Below are positions 45,000 through 57,281 of a DNA stretch of 64,000 bases, piece by piece. The stretch spans positions 616,001 to 680,000 of the forward strand of contig JAQPZY010001548.1 in NCBI GenBank assembly GCA_029931535.1, written 5' to 3'. Under the pieces are notes generated by a model. The model was not told where the DNA came from. It saw only the letters and a list, made by a program, of their open reading frames with translations, and ran no database searches. The stretch is from Margaritifera margaritifera (lineage: Eukaryota; Mollusca; Bivalvia; Unionida; Margaritiferidae). How positions within the stretch are numbered: position 1 is the stretch's first letter; every line of letters begins with the position of its first letter. A program made the translations under genes and the position numbers.

Positions 45000-45577
45000 G
45001 ACTACTTTATAACTAGAATGCTCATTAGATATCCACCAAGATGTACATTGTGTCATCTCGGCCAAAAGTGATAAATAAGCATCAAAATCACCTTTGTGTA
45101 TCTTAAAGTTTTTATCTTTCTCGTGTTCTAAATCTTTATAATATAAAGGTGCATCCTCTACACCTGGTTCGCTACCAACTAACTTTCCCACAAGTTATGC
45201 CAATTCATGAATCGTGATGTTCTGTTTCCGCAGTATGTCACAACACACAGCAACTATACTATCTGCTTTATCTGGAGTCAATCTAAGCTAGCCTGTCCGA
45301 GCTGGCCAACATGTGCCTCGCTAGACTGCACACCTATGGATGCTGTTGCCGATGGCAAACGCGCTCATTTACCCATCAAAACTGTAGTAGAAGACGTGCC
45401 GAGATCATCTGTGTCGTTTTCCTTTCGTTTATGACAGTTTTTGAGTGTTTCACTCATTAAGCCTGTCCCCACTGAGATCTGTCTTGGGCGGTTCGCACCC
45501 GCCATTGTCTTAAAACTTGGCAGTCCAGTGAAAATGACAAAATTTGGGAAATGGCCTGCAACACTTTGCCTCTGCAA
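45000..45577 (-). pseudogene. gag-like region of DIRS-like element 3
   Basis: Two frames: 45365-45577 (ends KNCHKRKENDTDDLGTSS) and 44997-45191 (LVGSEPGVEDAPLYYKDLEH, then FDAYLSLLAEM). I do not recognise a domain. The assignment as gag follows from its place upstream of the RNase H part. A frame break lies between 45365 and 45191. Confidence 0.45.
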
Positions 45578-45795
45578 ATGTGCACCCCAATTTGTGAAAA
45601 TTATTGCTCACAAATGGTAAAAGAACGATAACTGCAAAACTTTTATGCAGAAAATCGTAAATTATGCTGTATCTTTGTTGTTTTCTTCTTTAAAATTTTA
45701 CTCCCAAACTGATCACATCAATGTAACCATGGTTCTGATCAGTCACGTGACCAATATCATCTTATGGGATCACGAGACACTTACTGGGGAATTGA

Positions 45796-46162
45796 AATAG
45801 AAAACAGGCCCAAGTAATTCTGAGATTACTACCTGGCTGACATCTGCTTAACTCTTTTAACTGCCCATACAGCTGTAACGACCCACTACACTGCTTGGCT
45901 GCTGAGGTTACTGCTGCAGCTGGTCTGGGGCTGACCAACAGAGACTGATGCTGCTGAAGCCAAGTGACAGCTAACCACTTGGGGATATGGACCACTTTTT
46001 CTTATTTTCCTTATATTAACTGATTTCATATACAAAACCCATACATATATTAAAAGCTAGAACACCGTGCATATATTAAAAGCTAGAAATCTAGCTTTTG
46101 TGTGATTTGTTTACCCTCTGGTTTCCGCAATATTAGTAAGAAAACCCCATTTCACATGAATT
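45796..46162. other. Unassigned; small direct repeat
   Basis: The word catatattaaaagctagaa occurs twice in tandem at about 46044-46090, followed by its partial inverse ctagcttttgtg. A plausible but unsupported minus frame lies at 45762-45995. Confidence 0.35.
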
Positions 46163-46190
46163 AAACACACACACACACACACACACATGG
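46163..46190. repeat. (CA)n microsatellite
   Basis: About 13 CA units. Confidence 0.95.
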
Positions 46191-46850
46191 TTCTCTTGTC
46201 CACAGTGCACTCTCTTTATCATTCAATTCTATCTCAATTTTTGACAAACTGGACAAAGATAATTCAATATCACTTCCAAACACTCCCTTGTTAATATTGT
46301 GAATTTCATCCTCTAAAAAACCAGAAAACTCCAATTCTAAATTGCCAGTCTCCACTTTCAATAACAACCACATGTATTAAGTATTATGTGGTACAAATAC
46401 AGAAGCCACCATCCAAAATGTATCCATATTTAGTATATGACATCTTTATTATCAAGAGCCATCATTGGTAAACTCTATTTTGATTGGTCTAATGTCATGT
46501 AACAGCCAATTATTGATGAATGAGACCATTCATTACATTAAAATACAGACAATGGATCTATCCATCACTTAGGGCTTGTATATACAACCTGCAAAAGGCT
46601 ATTTCCGCTATGGCGGTTAGCAGTGGCTGTTAATAAGTGGATTTATCAGTTAGTGCTAAGTCAAGGCACATGTATGCAACAGATATACATGTCAGTGGTA
46701 AAGAAAGAGTCAACTACATGTAATAGCCAAATGCAAGAGAAGTTGACCATTAAATCTGGGTTAATCTGGGTTAAATCTGGGTCAGTAGGATGCCTTCTGC
46801 TGGAAATTTAGCCATTGCTGTTGACTGCGTATGTTAAGAAAACAATTGTT
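46191..46850. other. Unassigned; minus frame 46161-46373
   Basis: The minus frame has acidic, hydrophobic-patterned text (ETGNLELEFSGFLEDEIHN) that looks more protein-like than its neighbours. It has no recognised family and no clear splice sites. It could be a leftover of the gag region of the DIRS-like element on the same strand. The rest shows nothing. Confidence 0.3.
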
Positions 46851-47870
46851 ACAAGTTTTCTCACTTATTTGTATCTTCATCCATATTTGATGGCACGTCA
46901 GCATCATCTGTCCCATACTGACAAGCCTTTATGCCAGGATGCTTTCTGTTTAAATGAGTCAAATTCAGTTGAGTGGTTTATTGAGATAAAGTTGTTTAAA
47001 TATTTTTTTTTAGTAACATGTCCATTTTTGATGACACATCAGCATCATTTTTACAAACTTGAAATGTCTTTAAGGCAGGATGCTAACTATTAAATGTGGT
47101 AAAATTCTGTTAAGTGGTCATTGAGAAAATGTTAAAAGGTTTATCATTTTTTTTGCAATGGCAGCCATATTTAACAGTGGACAGACATCATTTGTACAAA
47201 ACTGAAATCCCTTCATGTCAGGGCACTTTCTGTCAAATTTAGTTAACTCTTGTTAAGCAGTTTTTGAGAAGTCATGTAGCAGTTTTTCTATTTTCAGTAA
47301 TGGTAGCTGTATTTGATGGCAGAATGGCATCATTTGTACAAAATTTAAAAATGTTTATACCAGAGTGCTGTCAAATTTAGTCAAATTCTGTTCAGTGCTT
47401 TTTGATAAGAAGTCATTTTTAAAAAAATTATTTTTAGTAATGGTGGCCATGTTTGCTGGTGGATTGGCATCAAGTGTATAAACTGAGAGCCCTTTATGCC
47501 AGGATGTTTGCCATCATTTTGATCAAATTTTAATAGCACTTTTTTGAGAAGAATTTGTTTTAAAGTTTTTTCTATTTTTAGTAACGATTACCACATCAAC
47601 TGTTCAAACTTGAATGAATGTTCAAGATGCTATCAAATTTGGTCAAATTCTGTTGAACAGCTTTCGAGAATGGGTCAGTTAAAGGTTTTATATTTGTTTG
47701 TAATGGTGGTTATACATAATTTGAAGGTGGATCAACATAATTTGTACAAACTGAAAAGCTCTTCATGCCAGAATGCTCTCGCAAAATTTGGTTCAAACTG
47801 GTTCAGTAATCTTTTTTTTAAGAAGTTTAAAATAGCAAATGTTGATGGATAACAAACGGCTGACTCAGGG
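46851..47870 (+). repeat. Satellite C, first block (about 140 bp period)
   Basis: Seven or so monomers share tttttagtaatggtggccat, ggattggcatcatttgtaca, gccctttatgccaggatgct and gtcaaattctgttgagtggt words. Anchors of the agtaatgg word lie at about 47009, 47153, 47294, 47433, 47577 and 47695. A terminal block with cataaacccacttgacctta and tggccaggtgacctaa follows at 47873-47916. Confidence 0.85.
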
Positions 47871-47916
47871 CCATACCATAAACCCACTTGACCTTATGGC
47901 CAGGTGACCTAAAAAG

Positions 47917-48369
47917 GCATTTATCACATTATAACAATGTCACTTTTTACTTTAGGTAAAACATTCAGCATCAGTAAATGTATGTGTCCCAAGTCACTGA
48001 AATATGTGACAAGTTCAAAAGCTGCAAGGTTTATGTGGATGGCGTTTTTGCAATAATCAGGCAGCACATTCTAATCAATTTCATTGTTGAGAGATAATTG
48101 GTCAAAAATAGAGCAAAGGTGCATCATTTGTATTAGAAGCAAAAAATCTTCAACAAAAATGCAAAATTCTTCCAGTACAATAAGATGAGACGAGTTGATG
48201 ACATTTGTTCCCTCCATAAATACTGAATGCAATATGTTTTTATGGACATAACAAATCATTTTGTTTTTCTGAGAATCAACTGTGAATTTGTGCTACATGA
48301 AGTGGACAAAATTCACATGACAACTAAGAACAAAAGGCCCAGGTAAGCCTGAGATCACTTACCTGGCAC
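47917..48369. other. Spacer between two satellite C blocks
   Basis: No element recognised. It ends in the word aaaaggcccaggtaagcctg, which has a relative at 45800 (acaggcccaagtaattctga). Confidence 0.35.
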
Positions 48370-49165
48370 ACATCAGCCTAATAGCCAAATGCAAGAGCAG
48401 TTGGCTAAGAACTCTGGGTCAGTAGGACACTTTCTAGAAATCTTTTCCAATGCTGTTGATTGCATGTGTAATGAAAACAACTGCTTCAATGTTTCTTTAT
48501 ATTTTGCTTCATCCACATAATTTCTCCCATGTTGAATGGCCTTTAAACCATAATGCTTTCTGTTGAATTTGGTCAAACTCTGTTGAGTGATTTTTGAGAA
48601 GTCACTTAAACCTTTTTCTAATTTTAGTAATGGCAGCATTACTTGATCGCAGATCAGCATCGCATCATTTGTACAGCTTGAAAGTGCTTTATGCTAGGAT
48701 ACTTTGGGTCAAGCTTGGTTAAATTCCATTGAGCGGTATTTGAGAAGTTAGTTTAGGATATTTCTATTTTTCGTAACCAGGCCCATATCTGATAGTTAAT
48801 CAGCATCATTTATAAAATATTCAAGTCCTTTATGCCATGATGGTTTCTGCAAAATCTGGTCAAATTCTGTTAAGCAGTTTTTGAGAAGAAGCCAGTTAAA
48901 GGTTTATCTATTTTTAGTAATGGTGGCCATATTTGATTGTGGATTGGCATCATTTGTAAAAATTTAAAAGCCTTTCATGCCAGTATGCTTTCTGTCAAAT
49001 TTGGATATATTCTGCCGAGTGCTTTTTCTGTATTTAGTAATAGTGGCAATATTCGATGGTGGATTGGTATCATTTGTACAAATTTGAAAGCCCTTTATGC
49101 CAGGATGCTCTGCCAAATTTTGAAGTTGGTCCAGTGGTTTTTGTGAAGTTTACAATAACAAATGC
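48370..49165 (+). repeat. Satellite C, second block
   Basis: Five further monomers with the same words (tggccatatttgattgtgga, gcctttcatgccagtatgct), closing with tgttgagtgacaacagata-like text. Confidence 0.83.
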
Positions 49166-49889
49166 TGAGTGACAACAGATAACACACAATGGACAACACA
49201 CACCAGACACTGGCCAATTACCATAAGCTAACCTGACCTAAAAATATATTATCTCTTATACTAGAAGTAATGTATCAGCAATACTTCTGAATTAAAATTT
49301 TAACAAGAAATTGTATCTGTAAAATGCATATGCTACTACTGCTGTAATGATGTTAGCACTGAAAAATTTAGAAAAATTTGAATAGCTGCTATGAAAAAGC
49401 TAATAAAATTATCTAGACATGCATGAAAAATGTATACCAAATTTCATTTGTCTACCTCAAGTGGTTTATGCTTAATTGTGCTAACAAGGTTTCCAATACA
49501 AATAGGTACACACATTATAAAATGTGTAAAAATATTTTTAAAAGGAAAAAAAAAAACTTGAACACTGTGGTTAATCAAGGCTATGGACAGACAAACAGAT
49601 GGATGTACAGACAGGAGGACAGACACAAACACAGATCCCCCAATGATCCCTGTGTTGAGCTTCTGGCAAGGTGGGTTTGACAAAAATTGCTGCTATTGCC
49701 TAAAACTCTAATCAGGTCATCTGCATATGAATAGAAAGAGACATACTGTATTTCAATTTGTACCGCTCAAGTGGTTTTTGCTTAATCATGTTAACAAGAT
49801 TTTTGTCAAACAAATACAAGTGCAAAAAGTTCAAAAATGTGTAAACACGAGTGTTGCAAATTGCACATGATACATTCATCTCATGACCT
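49166..49889 (+). repeat. Satellite K, about 320 bp spaced repeat
   Basis: Blocks with tttcatttgtctacctcaag and tggtttatgcttaattgtgc (49440) and with tttgtaccgctcaagtggtt and tttgcttaatcatgttaac (49757) repeat about 320 bp apart. Between them lie catctgcatatgaat and a run of acagacaaacagatgg-type words. Related blocks occur at 50860-51080. A relative of the 49630-49690 part is at 61020-61100. Confidence 0.6.
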
Positions 49890-50800
49890 TTTCCCTAATG
49901 ATGACCTTGACCTTTCAGCTAGTGACTTGATTTTTGTTTAATAAGGTGTGTCCAAATATCTGAAGAGTTAAAAAGTGACAACCTGGATATGGAAAACAGG
50001 TCATTGACTTACATTACCTTTGTTGTGACCTTGACCTTGAGGTAGGGGTAAGAGTGAATACACAAGACACTGTCAAGTGAAGATATATAAAAGGCCAGTT
50101 TTTTTTAAAAAAATCTCTTCATAGGTTTAAAAGTTATACCTGTAGATGGATAGAGGTCTCTGCTTTTTATTTTTCCTTGCCATGACTTGAACCTTGAGGC
50201 TAAGGTATGTGACACCCTGCATATTCATTATATATAACTGGTTAAAGTTTAATTAAAACATCTTCAGTGGTTTAAAAGTTATACTCGAGACAAGGATATA
50301 AATCAGAGTAACAGTTTTACTTGATGTGTCCTTCACCTTCAGTCGGGGGGGGGGGGGGGGACTATGGTATGTTACACACTGTTTATATATGATATACAAT
50401 GGGTTGAAGTTTCAATAAAAATATCTTCAGTGGTTCAAAAGTTATACTCCAGACAAGGACACAAGTCACACAAAAATTACCTTTCCTCTTGCTGTAACCT
50501 TGACCTTTAGTAGAGGACATGTCAATGCTATGTGACCAACCGTCTATATAAGATATACACATGACTAAATTTCATTAAAATATCTGCAGTGATATGAACA
50601 TTATACTCTAGACAAGGATACAAGTTATAGAACTACATTTTCCCTTGTCATGACCTTGACCTTCAGATAGGGTACATAGCAATGATATTAAACACACCAT
50701 TAGTCATGATATATACTTGGGCAAAGTTTCATGAAAATCTCTCCAACCACTACAAAGTTATGGGATGGACAAGCAAATGTTAGCAGATGGATGGAGAAAT
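49890..50800 (+). repeat. Satellite F, about 150-163 bp period
   Basis: Monomers share ccttgaccttgaggtaggg, gttaaagtttcattaaaat, tcttcagtggtttaaaagtt and atactcgagacaaggatata words. The anchor lies at about 50128, 50275, 50438, 50600 and 50745. A poly-G run of 15 is at 50345-50360. Confidence 0.82.
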
Positions 50801-52505
50801 GCAATAACATAATAAAACTTCAGACAGGTGTATAAACACTGAACAATTTCTGTGATAGCCTGAAAATCAAATCAGGTCATCTGCAAATGAATACAAACAT
50901 GCATACTACACCTCAAGTGATTTTTCCCTTGTTTCTATCCAAAAAATCTATTTCCCCCCAAAAAAGAAAACCAAAATATTTCTGTGATGACCTGAAAATC
51001 TACTCGTCATTTTCATATGAATACAAATATGACTATTACATTTAATATGTCTCCCTCAAGTAGTTTTTGCTTAATTGTGCTTAAAGTCTAAAATATTCCA
51101 TCATTAATGTAAATATTTTGACATCACAAAATAATTTCTTTTCTCTCTGTCTGGATAACTTTTGTGCTAATGAAAATTATCATTTTTAAAATATTTTGTC
51201 TGGAAAATTAATATCTTTATTATCAGGATTGTGAATTGATGTGCCCAACAAGTTTAATACTAGTTGTAAGTGGAGTAGGTAAACTAGGTTGCATTATATC
51301 CTTATTTGCCAATAAAGAACACTTGCATGATAATGTTTCTGTGCTTTCTTTCACAAATAAAAAATTCTGGTTGTAGTCCTGGTGTTTTTCAATTTATTTC
51401 TAGAACTAGAGGAATAAAATGATATACGTCTTTGGTAAAACTATGTCAGTACATGTACTGCCATTGGCAATAAATGTGCACATTATTTTAATATGATACA
51501 GTGACCATCCATAAATGATATAATTACTTTAATTTCTGTAAACTCTGGGCAAGTTCACAAACCATGACAGATATCATGTTGCTTAATCTGTATGAATGGA
51601 CATAAAGTATTAAAAATCAACTGATTCAAGTCCAACAAGTTTCAATCATCAATAGAAATGATTGTGACCCAGATCATAATAATCTATGCAACTGCTAACT
51701 AGAGCAAGTTCTAATATTGAGAGATTGTCTGTGACAACAGAGTGTATTGACATTATGATATATATCTGTTCAAATTATCTCATCTCTGAAAGTTTTAAAG
51801 ATAAACCTTATTTTCTTTTTTAAAATGCTTAAAACCATCTCAACTCTACAACTCCAAATATGGTGAGGATACCCCCAACCAAATCACTAGACTGGTTCAG
51901 GAATTTAATCAAATAGTTTTTCATGCTACTATAGATATGAAGACCAAACAAACATTATCATGGGGAAATCTGCCATTGAAACTTACATGACAAGAACTTG
52001 TGAAACTTGCATGTCAGAGATGTTGACCACTTTGCTTAGGGGACAGCATGATCATGAGTTGCGGAGCATGTCAGCTGTTTTTACTGCTGCCTATTAACAA
52101 TGCCTTCAGTTAACCCACGTGATAATTAGGGTAATCAAAGCAATTTCACAGTCTGATGGCCACCTGTTCAATCTCTGCATGGTAAAACATTCCATAGTTT
52201 ACATTCCATCTTGAATTTTTTATTTTTTGTCAGCTTTAAAATACATACTTGATGTCTAAAAATTTAATGTACAATTGAAAATTATTGTACAAATTTTTAA
52301 AATATGATGTCTGGAAAATTTAGGGGTCCAGATATTTCATTAATGATGGTAAACAATTGAAAAATTGTTGTAATGGCTTGAAAATCTATCACACCATCTA
52401 CTTATAACCATAATGAAGTGTAAAATTTAATGTCTCTAAGTTTAACAGTTCTTGTTTCACCATGCTAAAACAGATTCGGAATCGACATACAGAGTCACAG
52501 ATATA
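50801..52505. other. Satellite K relics, then no recognisable element
   Basis: 50860-51080 holds two short satellite K pieces (aaatcaggtcatctgcaaat, cctcaagtagtttttgctta). From 51110 to the left end of the next element nothing is recognised. Confidence 0.4.
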
Positions 52506-52534
52506 CAGTACACGCATTGTGTTTTTATGATTCA

Positions 52535-52644
52535 CCACGCAAATTGCGTGGCGTTGAGAAAGGGCAGGGGATTAAGTGCCCACTATGAGTAGTTTAAGTC
52601 CACGCAGTCTGGTGGATTTTCACACTAATTTAGTGAAAATCCAC
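52535..52644. repeat. Two hairpins in the left end of the 4.5 kb element
   Basis: The palindrome ccacgcaaattgcgtgg is at 52535-52551. A hairpin with 12-bp perfect arms (gtggattttcac / gtgaaaatccac) is at 52612-52644, set within a longer imperfect one (cacgcagtctggtgg ... gtctagtggaagtgcgtg). Such structures beside the terminus could be protein-binding or foldback parts of the end. Confidence 0.85.
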
Positions 52645-52689
52645 TCAGTCTAGTGGAAGTGCGTGACGGATTTTATTGCAGTCGTCGTG

Positions 52690-52805
52690 AGTCATAGTGG
52701 GTTTTATGGCACCCCTCACTGATTCTATTGTATTCGCTCCGCAAGTCGACACACTAAACAAACAGATGGGAGAAACTCCGACACTGTAAACCGAACATGG
52801 CAGGT
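52690..52805 (+). promoter_or_regulatory. Possible 5' UTR and first-exon end inside the 4.5 kb element
   Basis: A purine-rich leader (agatgggagaaactccgaca) precedes ATGGCAG, which is followed at once by a donor-like GTATCA at 52804. This is the arrangement of a first coding exon with an early intron. No second exon could be found, so this is weak. Confidence 0.2.
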
Positions 52806-53090
52806 ATCAATTTCATATCTTTACCTGTACCTTTACCTGTACAGTGGTAACATTTCCTGTGTATTTATCAGTAGCCTGGCTGAGGATACATACAGACGAA
52901 CGCACGTAACGTAGAACAAATGAGGTTTTATACTTCTTGGATATCTTTTCACCCCTGTCCATGACAAAGCGTACATCAGAAATAATTGCTTAGCTACAAC
53001 GTACATCCCTGCTGATTTAATACATGTATATGTACCTGTTAGCATATACAGATGCGGAAATTGACATTGTTCTGCATCAAGCGGTAACTT

Positions 53091-55320
53091 GGAGGTTCTT
53101 TCTCAATAAATGATATTTCATAAAAGTGTGTTGTGTACTGGTTATTAATTTGTCAGTTTTCCTTTAATTTCCATATCATTTCCAAGACCCACCTTGAAGA
53201 AATCATTGAAAGCAGTAATAAATATAGAACTCGAAAAGAGATTACAAACGAACACCGTAATATTTAGATCGAACATGTACCATCATGAAAACTGGCACAT
53301 TATGACATGTATGTCATAATTCTTGTCAAAGTATTTTAAAATAAAAAATATGCACGAGCTATACTACGGAAAGGTTCTTCTTACTGTTACCCTTAAACTT
53401 TTAAAATAACATTGTTTATGAGACAGTACGGCAATTTTTAAATGCACGGAATTGTGTACACTGTATTGACTGTTGCGCTCTATCAGTGGCCATTCATGTC
53501 ATAAACAAGTGAGTTCAATGAGAAAAAAAGTTATATCCTGTCCACACTTTTTTCATGAATCTACATTGCATCACCAGGAACTGGCTGAGGAGTATCATTC
53601 TTACTTTGAAGCCAGCCGCTATGCCTGTTGCTGTAGCTTCCTGCCTCGAGTCAACAACAGTCCGTCATGACAGTTTCTACATGTGATCAGCTAATGTTCA
53701 ATGTCGCACTTTGATGTTTCAAAATGTGCAGTACAATAACTGTTAAATGAAAATATCACAAAACCACACACCTTAAAACTAAAAAGATGTTAGTTTGTGA
53801 AAAACAAATTTGATGTTAAGTTATCATATTATCGTGTAAAACATTTAACTTAAATTTAGGTGGGGAGTGTACTACCCTTGATGCACGTCTAAACTATCTA
53901 AAAATCAGAAGAAGTGTAGTTGTTTCAAGCTATATCTCATCTCTCCGTCTCTCTTTCTCTCCCAGCCTACAAACCCCCCCCCCCCTCCATTGCATAATAA
54001 GCAGATTGAGTTGAAGTCTTAAATGACTTAATTAGAACAATTCCTAGCAGCTACTGGTCAGTGTCGCGCTTATATGTTTCCAAAAAAAAAAACCCACTGT
54101 TGAATAAAAATGTTTCTTGTTATCGCAAAATCAAACGCTTTAAAACTAAGAAGATGTTAGTTTGTGAAGAGCGAATTTAGACAGAAAGTCTCAGAAACAC
54201 ACAGCCGTTAAGTGTTGATATTATAGCGTAAAACTGGTTTCTAGCGGTATATAAAGCAAACTATATATAGTATTGTTATTTTCCCGATAAGGAAACAAGC
54301 ATTTAAATGTAACAAGCTGCAATGGTCCTGAGTCACATAAAATTATTAATATTTTATTTTCTAAAAATCATAACAAGTGTAATTTTGTTAAAGCTAAATC
54401 CTTTCACACCCGCACTCCCAGTAGCACATAGAGTAGAAGTTAAATTACTTAAATCAGAATACAAGTATGTCATGGGAATATTGTTATAAAAACACCAAGG
54501 GTTTCTGTTTAATAAAGCCAATTCAGCTGGCATAACATCCTGTAATGCAAGCGCTAGAAAGACGTGAATGAAACAGCGTTAGATAAACAAGTAGGGCGTC
54601 AACCCTGCCTCTGGGCATAAGAAGCAACTTCAGTGTGTTTTCTCAATAAATGATATTTCATAACAGAACTTCTTGTACTAGTTATTAATTTGTCATAGTT
54701 TTTCTTTCATGTCTACACAGATTCCAAAACCTTCTTTAAAGAAATTATTGAAAGCAGGATACCTTTATCTGTAGACTTAGAAAAATGACTGATTATTTCA
54801 GAGTATGATAATTTTTAAATGAGCCGAATTCGTCTACACGGTATTGAAGGTTGCTCTCTTTCAGTGGCTGTTCCTGCCATAAATGAAGTGATTTTTATGA
54901 AAAAGGTTACTTTCTTCGTCACTTTCTTCGTGAATCTATCATCAAGCACCAGCCGAGGAGTGACATTTTTACTTTGACGTTAGCCGCTACGCTTGTTAAC
55001 CATGGCCATTCATGAAGTGTTGAGCTTATATCTTATTTTTTGTAGCACTGTTTCAAAAGAAGCATTAACTTCTGAATGAAACTATTTTTGTTGCTTGTGT
55101 AAAAACGAATTTTGGACTTGTAATATGGAGTGAGAAACGCAATGTGGTCAAGTGGTGAAATATTTTTGCGTAAAACTGGTTTCTAGCGGTATATAAAATA
55201 AACCATATAAAAATTTGATTCTCCCAATTAATCTTGCAACGCAGTGCATATAATACAAGTCTATCACAGCAACACAAAGCTATTACATGTTTAAGAAAGC
55301 TGTATTACACTACAAGCTTT
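53091..55320 (+). repeat. Degenerate internal duplications of the 4.5 kb element
   Basis: Repeated pairs in the same order are: ttctcaataaatgatatttc (53105 and 54641); cagtggccattcatgtcata / cagtggctgttcctgccata (53485 and 54863); gatgttagtttgtgaa (53805 and 54160); and aaaactggtttctagcggta (54230 and 55167). Offsets vary from about 350 to 1540 bp, so there were at least two rounds of duplication followed by indels. The frame at 53473-53670 lies in one such unit and has no recognised motif. Confidence 0.75.
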
Positions 55321-55380
55321 CTTTTTTTTTTTTTAAATGCATCTTTTTTGTAACAAAATGTGTTTATCACATGCAAACAT

Positions 55381-55402
55381 GAGAGAGAGAGAGAGAGAGA
55401 GA
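55381..55402. repeat. (GA)n microsatellite
   Basis: About 11 GA units, within the 4.5 kb element. Confidence 0.9.
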
Positions 55403-57051
55403 TTATGCACCATAACTTTCGATCGATGTTAGCCGTAGCTTTTATCGCAAACTTGGAAACAGGCATTGCTAATTAGAGAGTATGCATTTTAGAAATGTGC
55501 CTCGTTCATCTTCATTTTGGAATTCGTCTACTGACAAAATTTAGAAATACAATTTTGATTCCACTCTTTATTTCAATAAGTTAATATGTAAATCGCTGCT
55601 TGGCAATTCATTTTGTATTTAACAAGAATTTATATAATTCATTGGGTTATTCACCTGCTATTAGTGTCCTTTGTCTTTTTTTCTTATTATCTATTGTCGA
55701 ATCTGGTCATAATTAACCATGTACGAACTTAATGCTTCAGAAATTTAATAGACTGAAAGTCCAATGAGAGAGCATTACTGCAATAATCAAGGTGGACCTG
55801 ACAATATTCGCAACCACCTTAGAATTAATATGAACGGTTCAAAATTAACAGGAAATAATTGGGATTTACAACCTCTGAAGCCAAAACTTTTCCACCTCCA
55901 GGTCGGAGTAGTTAACGAAAAATTAGAAGCCACGTGTTTACAGCAATCAGTGCAATAATAGAGATAGATTTTATAGTCTTGGCAAACATGTGGCGTAGCA
56001 ATTTCGGGTGATGTACAAGGCATTATTGATAGATATGATATGTTCAGCTTGTGTGTAATACAGTACAAGTTAAACAAGGGGAGAAAGAAGTAATTCCAAA
56101 GCACAAAATAAATCTAACTGAATGATACATTAATTAATACACCAGAAATTTTAAAAGTTTCGCCAATTGAAGCAAATTAATCGTGATTACACACTTTTTA
56201 TCACTTTCACCTGTCCATTTGGTAATATTAAACTCGTCAGATGACCAAACCAGCAATCCTAAGTATATTTTTTAAAGCTGTTGGTCATAGAATGCAGCAT
56301 CACGTGCTTCGTAGAGTCGGAGTAAAAACAGTAGGTCTACGGTAAAAGTAAACACGTGTCTAGTTCCTTAGAAAATGTGTCACATGGACATGTATATTTG
56401 AGTCGCAAGTACTAAACAGGCTGGAATAGTAGAGGTTGTATATTGCATAGCACCATGTATATTTCATTGTGTGGGAACATTTTAAGCAGACCATTTAAAA
56501 GTGACTGGGGTAATTAAAAACAAAATCAAAACATTTCTCGTATTCTTTTATTTTAATAACGGAATGAAACCCGCTAATACATGTATTTACGTGTGATTTA
56601 TTTTACCCTTTGTTTGTTTAAAACAGAATCTCCCCCACCCCCTCATTAAAATTAAGATAATTAAACTTTGTATAATTTGTGAAGCATCATTCGTGACTCT
56701 TTTCTCTGCAATTTATCTTTCATCTCTTTCAATACATGTATGTGAATGAGTTTTAGTAAGCGAGTCTTTGAATATTAAATGGCATTGCATACAAATTAAA
56801 AAGAGCATTCTGCACTGTGTGCTGCAGCTGAGCCAATAGGTAAGTTCCACGCTTGGTAGTGGGCGTCCACTATTACATAATTATATTGCTGCGACTTTCA
56901 AATGGGCAATAAAACTTAATCCGTCCACTACGAGCCACGATGTGGACAATCCACGATGACCACGATATTCTGTCCAAGACGACACAGCATGAAAAGGATT
57001 AAGCTCCACGCCCACGATGTGTTTTTTCATAAAAACACGATGCGTGTACTG
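55403..57051. other. Right part of the 4.5 kb element
   Basis: No open frame with motifs. The frames at 55764-55958 (+) and 55787-56104 (-) lie opposite each other. The last 200 bp (56850-57051) contain ccacgatgtgg, atccacgatgaccacgat and ggattaagctccacgcccac, which echo ggattaagtgcccac at the left end. Confidence 0.45.
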
Positions 57052-57281
57052 TAAGGATGTACAGATGTATCAACGTACAGCGGCTGCAAAACAATATGCC
57101 CCTTCTGATATCACAGTAGGGGCTTTAAACGTCAGACATAAATGTGAAGCAATTTAAGATATTACTCCCTCTATAAGTATCCCTTCAGCAATGAAAATCG
57201 ATTCAAAAGAATATAAAATTGTGTTCATATATACATAAATATTCCACATTAATTTGATTTATCACACTCATTTTAACATAC

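Larger units (their letters stand above)
43037..45795 (-). mobile_element. DIRS-like retroelement 3 with inverted termini
   Basis: On the minus strand, from high to low coordinates: gag-like region (45577-45000), RNase H (44968-44515), linker (44441-44016), tyrosine recombinase (43883-43195). The RT between gag and RNase H has been removed. Inverted termini cttcccccataagtgcct (43041) and ggatcacgagacacttact (about 45768-45786). DIRS elements typically have inverted terminal repeats plus an internal copy, which would explain the extra arms at 42787-43036. Confidence 0.82.
52506..57051. mobile_element. Large (4.5 kb) TA-flanked element with CAGTACACGCATTGTGTTTT termini, class unknown
   Basis: TA at 52504-52505 and 57052-57053. 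Left end CAGTACACGCATTGTGTTTT and the complement of the right end CAGTACACGCATCGTGTTTT differ at one position. The next bases (tatga) also match. Both subterminal regions are GC-richer and full of ccacg/cgtgg words. Inside are direct repeats (53091-55320). No transposase motif was found on either strand. The TA site and CAGT start point to the Tc1/mariner-pogo group, as with the other elements here. Confidence 0.75.

Noticed and set aside
43877..45434. Plus-strand frames at 44190-44420 and 45207-45434
   Set aside because: They lie opposite the coding strand of the DIRS-like element and lack motifs of their own.
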